64,000 nt of DNA from Aquarana catesbeiana (GCF_042186555.1 NC_133333.1:222582757-222646756), one strand, 5' to 3'. Positions 1-11,515 are shown, counted from the first letter of the stretch. A program made the numbers and translations. Notes: generated by a model from the letters alone, not told the origin.

Positions 1-265
1 AAAATGGGCTAACTTTACTGGTTAGATTTTTTATTTTTATTTTTTTAATTGATTAAAGTAATTTTTTCCAAAAAAATTTGAAAGACCGCTGCGCAAATGC
101 AGTGTGACATAAAATATTGCAACAACCACCATTTTATTCTCTAGAGTGTCTACTAAAAAAATACATATGTTCGGGGGTTCTAAGTAATTTTCTATAAAAA
201 AAAAAAAAAAATGATTTTAACTTGAAACCAACAAATGTCATAAAAAGGTTTAGTGTTTAAGTGGT
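1..265 (-). mobile_element. TTAA-family MITE 'A', reverse copy, cut by window start
   Basis: The tract matches the reverse complement of the left end of the element at 2,183-3,929 and the tract at 24,370-24,640: a shared 'gcgcaa' stretch, a 'caccattttat' stretch, 'gggggttc', then AAGTGG and TTTAA. Only the terminal 265 bp are inside the window. It ends at a TTAA-like site as in other copies. Confidence 0.6.
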
Positions 266-1321
266 TTAAACTTTTTTCACTTACACAGGAAGTCTATTCC
301 ATTGACACATTGTTACAATGTTTATACTTAAGTTCAACTGATAAAGAATGTTTTGTTTCTTGGCAGACTGCCCGGTTTTTCGCTTCCTTTCTTTTGAGGG
401 CTGTGGCTTCAGAAGAGCAGAGAGAATTCTTTGCATAGAAAGAATTGTGAAATACTTTAGTCAAGATCGCGATAACGATTCTTGACGATTAATTGTGCAG
501 CTCTAGTGGAGTGTATACCGCTCCTTCACCGCTCCTGCCCATTGAAATCAATGGGACAGCGCGGCTATACCGCCGGCAAAGCGCCTCTGCAGAGGCGCTT
601 TGCGGTGGTTTTTAACCCTTTCTCGGCCCCCCCCCCCCTGCTAGCGGCCGAATACCGATGGTAAAGCGCCGCTTACAATAGAAAGGGCCCTTATACCTAG
701 AAAAAAAACTTCAGTCACATAATGTCCATACAGCTAACAAATGTCCAAATACTTAGCAGCATTAGTAGTAGTTGCAGTTATCTCACCCAGTCATGCAGAG
801 AATCGGGGGGGGGGGGGGGGGGGGGATATAAATCAATGATTTTTTTTTTTTTAAAGAATTTTAAAAAATCTGATATTTTTTTTATTTTTATCAAATTTAT
901 TTTAATAAAATGCATTTGGAGTAAAAATCTATCCAAAGATAGTTTTTTCTATTTAGGATACATTAATCATTTAGTTTATTCAGCATGAAATGGAGCTTAG
1001 TTATGTAGCATGAGGCTGTATATTCTGCAATATTTTTTGGTAAACTCATTCAATGAATGCAAGTTCTGCAAGCTGAGATAACATGCACTGCATTGATGCA
1101 TTCACACAATTTCACAGTAACCATGAGATAAACCGAAGTTCAGGAATATTCCTTTATCCCATTGTTTTGCAAATCTATGTACACTACAAACTGTATGATT
1201 GGATCGGTTCTGATATCGCTGTTTTACTAACTTGACAGCTTTATTATTCTAATTAGGAAATCTTCATTTTGTTTGCAAATATTAAAGATTCTAACTACCA
1301 GCAAGAATGAGTCCTTACATT
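266..1321. other. Intron 1 stretch with a MITE fragment and a G21 tract
   Basis: Mostly AT-rich sequence without a recognisable gene. Bases about 505-690 resemble the interior of the 'ccctttcacactg' MITE family (GCTCCTGCCCATTGAA and the GCTAGCGGCCGA motif shared with 28,587-28,946). A run of 21 G occurs at 805-825, followed closely by T- and A-rich runs. Confidence 0.5.
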
Positions 1322-1325
1322 TTAA

Positions 1326-1518
1326 AGGGCACCTGTCATTTCAGATCCATCATGGCAGCGCCTGTTAGCGGCATCCACACACCTGCTGCCACCACGTCCC
1401 TCACCTTGTTGTGTCACTGCTGCATCACCAGCCGTCCCATTAAAGTGAATGGGACTGTCGGTGAGTCAACAGCGGGTCAGAGGAGGAGCCGCTACGGGAC
1501 AGAGATGACAGTTGCTCT
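1326..1518. mobile_element. Small TTAA-flanked MITE
   Basis: Flanked on both sides by TTAA (1,322-1,325 and 1,519-1,522). The inverted termini AGGGCACCTGTCATTTC and GAGATGACAGTTGCTCT pair with a few mismatches. The length is 193 bp with no coding capacity. TTAA duplication is the signature of piggyBac-type transposition. Confidence 0.75.
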
Positions 1519-1523
1519 TTAAA

Positions 1524-1597
1524 AATTATGATTTAAATCGAGTCTTTTTACTAGTGATTTCAGTCGACTTGGTTTAAATCAAATCCACCCTGCAGAG
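1524..1597. mobile_element. Degenerate hAT-like end fragment
   Basis: It contains GATTTAAATC-type palindromes ending in AAATCAAATCCACCCTGCAG, the form of one terminus of a widespread vertebrate hAT miniature. The partner terminus is not seen, so the copy is probably truncated by the preceding TTAA element. Confidence 0.35.
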
Positions 1598-1769
1598 AAT
1601 AAACCTCTTTCAGTCCACACTCCGCTTAGGTTCACGTTGCGGGATTTGCAGCAATTCCTGTGCGTAACAACACACGATGCAATGGATTGACTTGGGTACA
1701 ATTGGCCTGCCCATACATGGATTGAAATACCTCTGGTCCCTACTGAACCGGCTGAATTTCAATCTATGT

Positions 1770-1934
1770 ATGGCCGGCTTTGTCATGTCTGTTGCCATGT
1801 GTCTTCAATGCTGTCTGTATAGAGAGTCATCTCTAATTTGTCTTCCTACTTTCATATCTGTCTGACAACAGTGTCCTCAATGCTTTCTATAAATAAAGTA
1901 TACTGTCCTAGTGTCATGTCTGTTCTGTAACCAT
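1770..1934 (-). repeat. Inverted, degenerate copies of the 74-bp minisatellite unit
   Basis: The reverse complement contains the hallmarks of the array at 4,545-5,705: 'catggttacagaacagacat', 'gacactagg', 'ctctctatacagacagcatt' and 'gaagacacatgg'. About two units are present. They end exactly where the Tc1 fragment begins. Confidence 0.6.
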
Positions 1935-1938
1935 GCGT

Positions 1939-2182
1939 CCTGATCTCAACCCATTAGAACGCCTTTGGGATGAATTAGAGCAGAGACTGTGAGCCAGGCC
2001 TTCTCGTCCAACATCAGTGCCTGACCTCACAAATGCACTTCTGGAAGAATGGTCAAACATTCCCATAGACACACTCCTAAACCTTGTGGACAGCCTTCCT
2101 AGAAGAGTTGAAGCTGTTATAATTGTAAAGGGTGGGCCAACTCAATATTGAACCCTACGGACTAAGACTGGGATGCCATTAA
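1939..2182 (+). pseudogene. Tc1/mariner-type transposase C-terminal remnant
   Basis: The frame from 1,939 reads PDLNPLERLWDELEQRL, then an in-frame TGA, then ALLEEWSNIPIDTLLNLVDS, LPRRVEAVI and a final QY before a stop. P-D-L-N-P-x-E is the third-acidic-residue motif of Tc1 DDE transposases, and the rest follows the usual C-terminal layout. It is broken by a stop and lacks everything upstream. The element is cut at a TTAA by the MITE at 2,183-3,929; its distal end resumes at 3,934-3,985. Confidence 0.85.
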
Positions 2183-3929
2183 CCACTTGCCACTCAGGCC
2201 AATTCTGACATTCCTCTCCTACATATAAATATCAGAATTTTTTTGCTAGAAAATTACACAGAAACCCCAAACATTATATGTGTTTTGTTTTTTTTAGCAG
2301 AAACCATAGAGAATAAGATGGCGGTCATTGCCACGTTTTATCTTGCACAGTATTTGCGCAGCACTTTTTCAAACGCCTTTTTTTTTTGGAAAAAAAACAG
2401 TTTCATGCATTAAAAAAAACCAAAACAGTAAAGTTAGGCCAATTTTTTTGTATAATGTGAAAGATGATGTTATGTCGAGTAAATATATACCTAATATGTC
2501 ACGCTTGAAAATTGCGCCCACTCGTGGATTGGTGCCAAACTTTGGTACTTAAAAATCCCCATAGGTTACATGTTTTGAGTTACAGAGGAGGTCTAGTGCT
2601 AGAATTATCGCTCTCGCTCAAACGTTCGCGGCGATACCTCACATGTGTGGTTTGAACTCCATTTACATATGTGGGCACGACTTGCGTATGCGTTCGCTTC
2701 TGCGAGCGGGGACAGGGGCATTTACAATTTCTATTTTTTTTTTTATTGTTAATTTTACTTTGACACTTTCTTTTTACATTTTTTTTGATCACTTTTATTC
2801 CTATTACAAGGAATGTAAACATCCCTTGTAATAGAAATAAGCATGACAGGTCCTCTTTACAGTGAGATATGGGGTCAATAAGTCCCCACCTCTCTCCTCT
2901 AGGCTCGGAAGCCTGAGATAAAAAAAAGAAAAGAAAAGATCCTGGCTTCCCAGCTGAGGCGGCGCCATTTTTTCAAATGCAGAGGCCGGGCGTGACGTCA
3001 TAACGTTGCGCCCGACCTCCGAACAATCATAGAGACTCCGGGGACCATCTGGTCCGCCGGAAATCTCTATGGTCAGCATCCGGGGCCGGTGGATCCCTTC
3101 TCCGGTTCGTCGATGGCAGGGGGCGAGCCAGGAGAAACACCGGAGGGCGACGTCCCCTCTCGCCGCCTAATAAGAACAATCAAGCGGCTGAACAGCCGCT
3201 ATTATTATTATTATTATTCAGGATTTATATAGCGCCAACAGTTTACGCAGCGCTTTACAATATAAAAGGGAGACAATACAGTTATAATACAATAAAATAC
3301 AAGAGGATTAAGAGGGCCCTGCTCAGAAGAGCTTACAATCTAATAGGGCGGGGAAGGTGATACAAAAGGTTGTAACTGTGGGGAATGAGCTGATGGAAGT
3401 GGTAGGAGATTAGTTGGAGACGTGATAGGCTTTCCTGAAGAAATGAGTTTTCAGGGATCGCCTGAAGGTAGCAAGAGTAGGGGATAGCCGTATAGATGGA
3501 GGTAGCGCGTTCCAGAGGATGGGAGAGGCTCTGGAGAAATCCTGGAGACGACCATGGGAGAAGGAGATGAGAGAGCTTGAAAGCAGGAGGTCTTGAGAAG
3601 AGCGGAGAGGTCGATTTGGGTGATATTTGGAGACAAGGTTGGTGATGTAGCTCGGGGCAGAGTTGTGAATGGCTTTGTATGTTGTGGTTAGTATTTTGAA
3701 TTTAATTCGCTGGGTGATTGGGAGCCAGTGTAGGGATTGGAGTAGAAGGTTGGCAGACACTGAGCGGTTGGTAAGGTGGATAAGTCTGGCAGCTATGATC
3801 ATTCTTACGGTGAAGGGAATCGCCGTCTCTAAAAGACGATATCTGAATGATGCCTGTAGCTGCAGCCATCATTCAGATCTCATCGCTCAAAGCCGTGACG
3901 TCAAATGACATTACACTTGCGGCAAGCGG
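2183..3929 (+). mobile_element. TTAA-family MITE 'A' inserted in the Tc1 element
   Basis: Flanked by TTAA at 2,179-2,182 and 3,930-3,933. It starts CCACTTGCC and ends GGCAAGCGG, which pair as short inverted termini. The interior holds motifs shared by all A copies: 'taagatggcggtc', 'ttacagaggaggtctagtgc', a 'gaatgtaaacatcccttgta' tract, and a 'tgacgtca' near the end. It is interrupted by an L2-type LINE fragment (3,196-3,808). No transposase frame. Confidence 0.8.
3196..3808 (-). pseudogene. L2/CR1-clade LINE reverse transcriptase 3' fragment
   Basis: On the minus strand 3,802-3,410 is open for 130 codons: LLLQSLHWLPITQRIKFKIL, then TYKAIHNSAPSYITNL, FSRASPILWNALP and TFRRSLKTHFFRKAY. This is the conserved end of ORF2 in L2-like non-LTR retrotransposons (HWLP..RI.FKI...YK.......P.....LWN.LP...R). 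The 3' tail has the palindromic GTAAAGCGCTGCGTAAACTG block and ends in (AAT)n, typical of L2. It is 5'-truncated and nested inside MITE A. Confidence 0.85.
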
Positions 3930-3933
3930 TTAA

Positions 3934-3984
3934 AGTCGATGTGCGTGTAAAGGCAGGTGTCCCAATAGTTTTGGCAATATAGTG

Positions 3985-3985
<1 letters not shown>
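3934..3985 (+). mobile_element. Distal end of the same Tc1 element (terminal repeat)
   Basis: Directly after the second TTAA the sequence runs through 'gtgcgtgtaaaggcaggtgt' and 'cccaatagttttggcaatat' to AGTGTA. This is the form of a Tc1 terminal inverted repeat, continuing the transposase 3' flank interrupted at 2,182. It abuts the (CA)n microsatellite. Confidence 0.75.
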
Positions 3986-4079
<94 letters not shown>

Positions 4080-4090
4080 GCGCGCGCACG
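3986..4090. repeat. (CA)n microsatellite with CG/CA tail
   Basis: About 45 uninterrupted CA units followed by a CGCGCGCGCACGCG transition, starting immediately at the Tc1 terminal repeat. Open frames across it (VCVCVC) are artefacts. Confidence 0.97.
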
Positions 4091-4544
4091 CGTGCGCTTA
4101 TGGCAGAGCCCGCACAATGAAAATATGGTAGCACTCCCCACCGGCACACAGTGCGATGATGCTAATGCATACAGGGTGATTGTGCACACCTATCTATTCT
4201 GGAGTGCTGCCACCCCTGTCCAGGACAGTCATGGTACCAGAAGGACAACACAGCCAGAGAGGAGAAGACAAACCTAAAGCTACAAGGATAGCGAAGTCAT
4301 AGCTGAAGCTGAGAAGGGGACAACTTTGCATACAGTGAAGAGGAAAAATGGGTGCAAGAAAGATATACCAGAAGTGAGTACCAGGAAAAGGAGAGGTGGT
4401 GGCCTTGTGTATAGGAATAATGGAGGATGGTCACAATGGAGAGATGATCCCAAAAGCTGAGCCAGAGGGGTGGGGGAAGGAGTCTGTGTCTGGACGGGAT
4501 CTAGGACATATGGCAGCAAGAGACACTTCTAAAGGAGGAATGAG
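4091..4544. other. Intron 1 stretch, no gene recognised
   Basis: Single-copy-looking, purine-rich sequence leading into the minisatellite. Short frames on both strands carry no recognisable protein motif. Confidence 0.5.
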
Positions 4545-5705
4545 GGGGTGGGGGCTTTCTATAGAGACACATGGCTGCAAGACAGACATGACACTAGGAG
4601 GACAGAATGAAGCTACATGGGGGAATGGAGGAGAGATGGTTTCTATACAGAACACAAGCTGCAGGACAGATATGACACTAGGAGGATAGAGTTGAGGACA
4701 CGGGGAGGAGGAGGCTCTCTATACAGACAGTGGGGAGGACACATAGCTGTGGGACACACATTTTGCTAAAAGCACAGGGTTGAGCCACGGGGAGAAAGGA
4801 GGCTCTCTATACAGATAATAGGGAGGAATGATGGCTGCAGGATGGATATGACATTAAGTGGGCAGAATGGAGCTACAGGGGGAGGAGGTGGCTCTCTATA
4901 CAGAAAGGGTGAAGGACAAACGTGACACTAGAAGAATAGAGTGGAGGCATCTTTCTATATAGAACAAATGGTCACACAGCTGCAGAACAGATATGACACG
5001 AGGAGGTCAGAGTGGAGGTGGCTCTCTATATAGGCAGCACTGAGAACGCATGGTTGTAGAACAGACATGACACAAGGAGGACAGAGTGGAGGTGGCTCTC
5101 TATATAGGCAGCACTGAGGATGCATGGTTGTAGAACAGACATGACACAAGGAGGTCAGAGTGGAGGTGGCTCTCTATATAGACAGCACTGAGAAAGCATG
5201 GTTGTAGAACAGACATGACACAAGGAGGACAGAGTGGAGGTGGCTCTCTATATAGACAGCACTGAGGACGCATGGTTGTAGAACAGACATGACACAAGGA
5301 GGACAGAGTGGAGGTGGCTCTCTATATAGACAGCACTGAGGATGCATGGTTGTAGAACAGACATGACATGATGAGGACAGAGTGGAGGTGGCTCTCTATA
5401 TAGGCAGCACTGAGGATGCATGGTTGTAGAACAGACCTGACACAAGGAGGACAGAGTGGAGGTGGCTCTCTATATAGACAGCACTGAGGATGCATGGTTG
5501 TAGAACAGACCTGACACAAGGAGGACAGAGTGGAGGTGGCTCTCTATATAGACAGCACTGAGGATGCATGGTTGTAGAACAGACCTGACACAAGGAGAAC
5601 AGAGTGGAGGTAGCTCTCTATATAGACAGCACTGAGGACACATGGTTGTAGAACAGACATGACATGATGAGGACAGAATGGAGGTTGCTCTCTACATAGA
5701 CAGCA
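4545..5705 (+). repeat. 74-bp minisatellite
   Basis: The unit carries 'ctctctatatagacagcac', 'catggttgtagaacagacat' and 'gacacaaggaggacagagtg'. From about 5,012 to 5,700 there are about nine near-identical units at an exact 74-bp spacing (for example 5,248, 5,322 and 5,396). Upstream to 4,545 the copies are degenerate and of uneven length. As 74 is not a multiple of three, the frame changes every unit, giving repeated 65-codon antisense frames that are not genes. Confidence 0.93.
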
Positions 5706-6490
5706 CTGACTTCAATACAAAAACGCCCCCCTATTGACCTCAATGCAGAATCGCTTCCCATTGACTTCAATGCAAAATTGCCAGCCACATTATTTAAATT
5801 ATTTTTGTTTTTTTCAACTGTCCATTTGGTTTCAGTTTTCGGCCAAGTGCATCCTGAATTTTCATTTTGGTGCACCACTAATATCTGGTCGCGTGTCCTC
5901 CATCTGACCTATAAACGGTAGCCAGTTCTTGTCCTGTGAGTCTACTAGTTCTTGGGCATTTCTGGTGTAATATCTTCTCCTTCATACAGTCCATGCATGG
6001 AACCTCTGCTACCACTGTGGCCCTGCTCTATGTTGTCTACCATGCAGCTATATGTTCTCAATACGGCCTTCACTCAGAGATACCTCCTCTTTCTACTTCA
6101 GTTCTGTCCTTTTGCTTTTGTGTTTTGGGGATTATCAGACAAAGGGATTTATCCCGCTGCAAATGCGGCACGCCTGATTGACCCTCTGTCAGCTCTTTGT
6201 ACACAAATGAAAAGAGGGTGCAGCTGGATAATGCTGAACTGTGTATGGCCAATGCTGTACTCTGCTCAGTTGTTTCCTCTCAGTGACCTGGAAATAATGA
6301 GCCGGATGTTAGAGCGGACATTATCCAGCCAAGCTTTGTTTTCCAAGAGGTGTAATCTCATTGTGCTTGGCGTTGAACTTTTTAGGCGTGCTAATACTAG
6401 ACTTAAAGGCCAAAATTTCTGTTTGTTACAAAAAACCTTTTTTGGGAGGCGAATAATTAGTAGCTAAATCCATTGCAAACATCCAAAATG
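5706..6490. other. Intron 1 stretch, no gene recognised
   Basis: It holds a 171-codon open frame (5,952-6,467, +) with no recognisable domain, no flanking splice consensus that fits JAM3, and composition like its surroundings. I regard it as chance. Confidence 0.45.
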
Positions 6491-6498
6491 GTCTACAC

Positions 6499-6683
6499 CA
6501 GAGGTTCTCAACTCCTGTCCTCAGGACCCACTAACAGGCCAGTTTTTCAAGATTACTGAAAGACGTCACAGGTGATATCATTTTTTGCTCAGTGATTGCA
6601 GTATTCCAGTCTGCATCTCCCCAAAGTTATACTTAAAACCTGGCCTGTTAGTGGGTCCTGAGGACAGGAGTTGAGAACCACTG
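6499..6683. mobile_element. hAT-type MITE with perfect 8-bp target duplication
   Basis: Flanked by GTCTACAC at 6,491-6,498 and 6,684-6,691. The termini CAGAGGTTCTCAACTCCTGT and ACAGGAGTTGAGAACCACTG are near-perfect inverted repeats, extending about 40 bp inward. Length 185 bp. An 8-bp duplication with CAG...CTG ends defines hAT. Confidence 0.93.
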
Positions 6684-7516
6684 GTCTACACGCTGATGAC
6701 ATCACACCACTAAAAGCTTATTCCGCCAGACTGGCTTACAACTCTCTAATGGGGTCCTTTTTAGGAAGTTTCCTGTGGCTCACCAAGTGAAGATGAGCTC
6801 CTTGGGCCAATACCTGGTTCACTGCTGACTGGAGATGAGTGCAGAGTTTGGAGTGATGGGATCTTTTCCTAGATCCATACTCACTTAAAAGTCAGGTGGT
6901 CTCTGGAAAAGGGGAGGTTTCAGTTCTTAAATTTGTTGCAAACCCTTACATATATCCAGTGAAGTGACTGGCCTCACATACCTTAAATAAATTCTACTAT
7001 GCAAGTTGTACCTGTTTATCTGCAATCTTCTCTACAGCTGTTCAAAATCCAGAATTTATACAGCTCTCTGAAATCAGGGAGTGGGGAGCTGAAATTACTC
7101 TGAGATCTGATTGGAGGGAAGGGATACACCCCTCTTCATACAGCACACAGGAGCAGATCTGAGGCTGCCAATCACAGGCTGTGTGCAGGAGCTTCCTCCC
7201 TTGTCACCTTTTTTTCTCTTGGTGTCAGGAAAACCTTTCAGAAGTGACTTTGAAGATAGCAGAGGAATGAGGCAGCAGACAGAATTCTGACACCTGAGGT
7301 CTATAACCACTTTAAGGGTAGATTTAGACATGCCTCTAAATTTCCCTGAAGACCAGTCTGCTTCCGGATTGCACTCCAGAGGCTACTGACAGACGAAGAA
7401 GCGGTACACCTCCTCACTGCCTGTTTTAACCCCATTTTTGCTGACAATTGCGCCACAATCGCATGCATTGAATGCAATTGAGGGATGTTTGCGGTGCTTC
7501 CCCATTCACTTGCATG

Positions 7517-8533
7517 TAGGGCTGAAACAACTAATCAATTAATCGACAACTAATTGATTATGAAAATAGTTGTCAACTATTTTCATAATTGATTAATCGG
7601 CCAGCCGATTAGTTGGCCTGCATACAGAATGCATTATTTGTTTACATATCAGGAAATACAGTGCAGCACACATACAGCTCAGTACACCATCCATACATGT
7701 CAGGAAGTGCCTGAGAACTTGTGAATGTGAATGTGTGAGGAGCAATGCCTCATGGAACATGTAGTCCTGGGCAGTAAGTGAGTGGGTCTAAAAGCAGAAG
7801 TTTTTTTCCCTTGCTATAGGGGCACACTATACTATAATTTGCAGCTTGCTATTGGGGCACTCTAAAGGCAGGAGGAGCCAGAGGCATCGGTGGGGGACCC
7901 CAGAAGAGAAGAATCGGGGCTGCTATGTGCAAAACCATTACACAGAGCAGGTAAGTATACCATGTTTGTTTTTAAAAAAAATGACTTTAAAGACTGTGCA
8001 GGGAAGATCAGCATCTGAACCCAGAGCAGGTGGAGGCTGATAGACTGGAGGTCATAGAAGGCATTACTATTACATTTAATGTAAACTTTTACATGGAGGC
8101 AAGCCACATTACGTGGGAGCAGGGCACATTTCAAGGAGGCAGGGCACATTAAGTGGGAGCAGGGCACATTATATGTGCCCCAGTGTGAATGGGGTCTAAA
8201 TAAAAAATGTGATCTCTGAGTTTGATGATATTTACCAGATTCAACCTCTAATAGTATATACAGTATATCTCTCCTCTAATAGTATATACAGTATATCTCT
8301 TCTGTCTGTTATTCTCAGAGTGGATTAAAGATTTTGCTCCCTAATCATATAGTTGATTATTTATATTTACCACTGCATATAGATTTTGAGGAATAAATTG
8401 CCTTTTTTTTTAAACTTTACATATTAAATTATACACCACACTTTTTTTAATGTTATTATCCGATTAATCGATTAATCGAAACAATAATCGGCCAACTAAT
8501 CGATTATGAAAATAATCGTTAGTTGCAGCCCTA
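7517..8533. mobile_element. hAT-type element with 8-bp target duplication CTTGCATG
   Basis: Flanked by CTTGCATG at 7,509-7,516 and 8,534-8,541. The termini TAGGGCTGAAACAACTAATC and GTTAGTTGCAGCCCTA are inverted, with further 'attaatcgattaatcg' palindromes inside each end. It contains a partial copy of the 'aagtatacc/gagcaggtaag' MITE family (about 7,846-8,000). No transposase. Confidence 0.9.
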
Positions 8534-8674
8534 CTTGCATGTGTAGCATTTGGCGGGCTTACCACCCACCAATCGCTGCAATCGCAATCGCTGCATGGTG
8601 GGTCAACTTAGCCACAGTCGCCAAGCAAAGCATTGTGGCCACGGCATGTAAACATCCCCCTACACTGTCTATTG

Positions 8675-9346
8675 AAAAGAACAGAGGAGGTACCCCAGGG
8701 ATTTTATGGGCAAAGGGTGAAAACCAGATAAGAAAGTAGAGGACGTATATAAAAAAAGTATTACAAAGATTATTGGTTACAAAAAGCATATAAATACACA
8801 AAATAAATGATTATAAAAGCAAAACAGATAGTCATGCTATGATAATACATACAATACAGCTAGGTTCTGGGGCACATGATTGGTCTCATAGTAGGAGGCC
8901 AACCAGGGTGAACGGGTTCAGAAATCCCAACACGTTTCGGAATATATGATTAAATGTTTAATTCCTTCTTCAGGGGCTGATTTGGCGCAAGCTGTATTTT
9001 CTGGTAACACAACAGCAAAAAAATCCAGTCAGTAAAAAGTATATATGTATACAGTGGTAAAGTATAGGTATGAGAATATATAAACAGAAATAGGGGCTTG
9101 TATTGTATGTATTATCATAGCATGACTATCCGTTTTGCTTTTATAATCATTTATTTTGTGTATTTATATGCTTTTTGTAACCAAACTTTGTAATACTTTT
9201 TTATGTACGTCCTCTACTCTTATCTGGTTTTCACCCTTTGCCCATAAAATCCCTGCGGCACCTCCTCTGTTCTTTTCTATGCATTTTGGGATGTGGTTTA
9301 GGTTTCCAGCTTAGTATCTACATCTAGTTCTTCAACATATCTTTTT
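8675..9346. mobile_element. Foldback element with hammerhead-like core (Penelope-like candidate)
   Basis: The arms at about 8,676-8,865 and 9,094-9,279 are near-perfect inverted repeats. A roughly 66-bp tail follows the right arm. It is flanked by a 14-bp direct repeat (tacactgtctattg at 8,661-8,674; tacaccgtctattg at 9,347-9,360, one mismatch), a target-site duplication length typical of target-primed retroelements rather than hAT. On the minus strand 8,973-8,934 reads CTGAAGA, A, GGAAT, a loop, ATTCC, GAAAC: the two conserved boxes of a hammerhead ribozyme around a perfect 5-bp stem. Confidence 0.7.
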
Positions 9347-9484
9347 TACACCGTCTATTGCAGCTTAAGGGGCAACAAAAATGCGGCTCAACCATAAATT
9401 TTTGCTGCACCCCAACCGCAAATGTAAACGAGGCCTTAGGATGACATTGACATAGAAGTTGATATTGGGCCTCACAGTTTGAGG

Positions 9485-10615
9485 TGGGAAAGTCCCTGGA
9501 GAAATTGGTTGGTTCCTATTTAAATGCACACAAAGAGGTGGGATGGCCTCTGGAGAAAAGGATTGGCAGTTCCTATCTGGGATTACATGTAGAGGTAGGA
9601 TGTTCTCTATAGAGGGGTTGGCAGTTCATATTCCAGATTATTCATAGAGGTGGGGTGGTCTCTATAGAAAAAGGTTAGCAGTTCTTATTCCAGATCACAC
9701 ATAAACGTAGGATGGTCTCTATAGAACGTGCTTAGCAGCTATTTTTCCGAATTATGCATAGAGATGGGATGGTCTCTATAGAGGGGTTAGCAGTTTCTGA
9801 TTTCAGATTATGCATAGGCGTGGGCCCCAGATGGGATCTGAGACCATCTGCGATGGTCTCAGACCATCCCAGATGTTTGATCTTATTCCAGATCACACAT
9901 AAACATAGGATGGTTTCTATAGAGGGGTTAGCAGTTATTTTTCTAGATTATGCATAGAGGTGGGATGGTCTCTAATGAAGGGGTTAGCCGTTTTCAATTC
10001 CTTATCATTCATAGAGGTGGGATGATCTCTATAGAAAGGTGTTAGCTGTCTTCAGTTTCGGATTATGCCTAGAGGTGGGATGATCTCTATAGAAAGGGGT
10101 TAGCAGTTTCCCATTCTGGATTATGCATAGACATGGGATGATCTCTATAGACAGGGGTAATCTGTTTCCCATACTGGGTTATGCATAGATGTAAGATGAT
10201 CTCTATAGAAAGGGGTTATCAGTTTCCAATTTTTAGAAATGGGTTGGCAGTTCTCATTTCAGTTCACACATAAACATAGGATGGTCTCTATAGGGGTGTT
10301 AGCAGTTCGTATTCTGGATTTTGCAGAAAATGGTATGGTCTCTGTGAAAAAGGATTGGGTTGTTCTTAAAAAACACATGTAGTGGTGTGATGGTCTCTAT
10401 AGAGAGAAGTTGATGGTTCTTATTCCAAGTTACACGTAGAGATGTGTGGTATTTATACAGAGAGGTCATGGTTATTATTTCAGATCACACATAGCCATGG
10501 CATAGTGCCTATAGAAAGGGGTTTGTGGTTCCTACTCCAGATTATGCATAGAAGTGGGATGGTGTCTGTAGAATGGGTTGGTGGTTTCTATCACACGTAT
10601 GAGGTGAGATGATCC
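9485..10615 (+). repeat. Degenerate ~57-bp minisatellite
   Basis: About 19 diverged units carrying 'gggatggtctctatagaaag', 'gggttagcagtt' and 'ccagattatgcatag'. Spacing varies between about 55 and 60 bp and short deletions are common, so this looks like an old array. Confidence 0.88.
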
Positions 10616-11204
10616 TGGCAGAATAGAAGGTTGTATTAGTCTTCATTGCTATTTTGGCTTCTAGCATTTGATGTTCTTTCTTGATCTTCAAGGTTTAACT
10701 TCATCAATAAGTGTCTTTTATTCAGCCTGGTTAGCAATGTAACTATGCAGGGAGCAGCCTTTGATCACAGAGTGCGGTTGGCAACCATACATGTTTTCTG
10801 TGAATAAGTTTATTATAGTCTTCTCCTTGGCCATGATTCCCCCAATAGCTCTTCTCTGCTCTTCTGACAGATGAGAAACTCCAGTTTAAGATGGTAAGAC
10901 AGCTGCTTGGAGACTTCAGTGACTAAGGAATGCTAGATGGAGCCCTCTGCTCCCGGTGTTCATTTATACTGCGCCTAGCTTTCCTGCAGCAGCCGGAGCT
11001 GAAAAAAAGCTAAAACCTTATTGTATCTTTTAGCAATTAGTATGTTTTCTTGTTGCGGAAAAGTGACTCTCTCTTTCCAGTGCAGTTATTTAGCAGTAAG
11101 TGGGATGTTCAGTGGGCTATCTCTGTTCCATCTCAGAACTGACCTAGGGAGCCCTGACAATGTTTCACAGCATTTTATGATCTGTCATTTGAGGTCAGTT
11201 GATT
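10616..11204. other. Intron 1 stretch, no gene recognised
   Basis: No transposon ends, tandem structure or convincing exon seen. A frame at 11,021-11,470 runs into the following repeat and is not supported. Confidence 0.45.
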
Positions 11205-11515
11205 GTAAAACCCTTAAAAAAAAACAAAAAAAAAAACATGTTAGACGTACTTGCTATGTGCAATGGTTCAAAGCAGCCCAGATCCTCCTCTTCTCTGGTC
11301 CCCTGCTGGTGCTCCTGGCTCCTCCCTCCCGCCAAGTGCCCACCATAGCAGGCCTCTTGCTATGGGGGCACTCGTGTGTTCTCACTCCCGAGCCACCTCT
11401 GTGTATCTGTAGATACGTAGAGCTCAGCTTTGCTTGTCGTCCCCCCCCCCGCTCACTTTCCACTGGCTGAGATTGACTGCAGTGGGAGCCAGTGGCTCCT
11501 GCTGCTGTGTCTAAG
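11205..11515 (-). mobile_element. MITE family 'E', reverse copy
   Basis: The reverse complement matches the elements at 20,328, 31,163 and 63,238: 'tgctgtcagtc'-type and 'ggagccaatgg'-type motifs, a 'ccccatagcaag' stretch, 'gggaggagccaggagcacc', and a 'gagcaggtaagta'-like end followed by an A-rich tract. Confidence 0.7.

Larger units (their letters stand above)
7313..9440. mobile_element. Outer composite element interrupted by two insertions
   Basis: The termini 'taagggtagatttagacatg' and 'aatgtaaacgaggccttagg' are diverged inverted relatives. Removing the hAT element (7,517-8,533) and the foldback element (8,675-9,346) leaves a coherent sequence rich in 'aatcgc' motifs. The assignment as a single old MITE is inference. 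Confidence 0.4.

Noticed and set aside
3901..4189. Cysteine-valine-rich peptides on the minus strand
   Set aside because: Translation of a (CA)n microsatellite.
5952..6467. 171-codon frame as a possible JAM3 exon 1 or separate gene
   Set aside because: No N-terminal signal peptide followed by a phase-1 GT donor, no recognisable domain, and no similarity to the JAM leader. Length is within chance for 64 kb searched in six frames.
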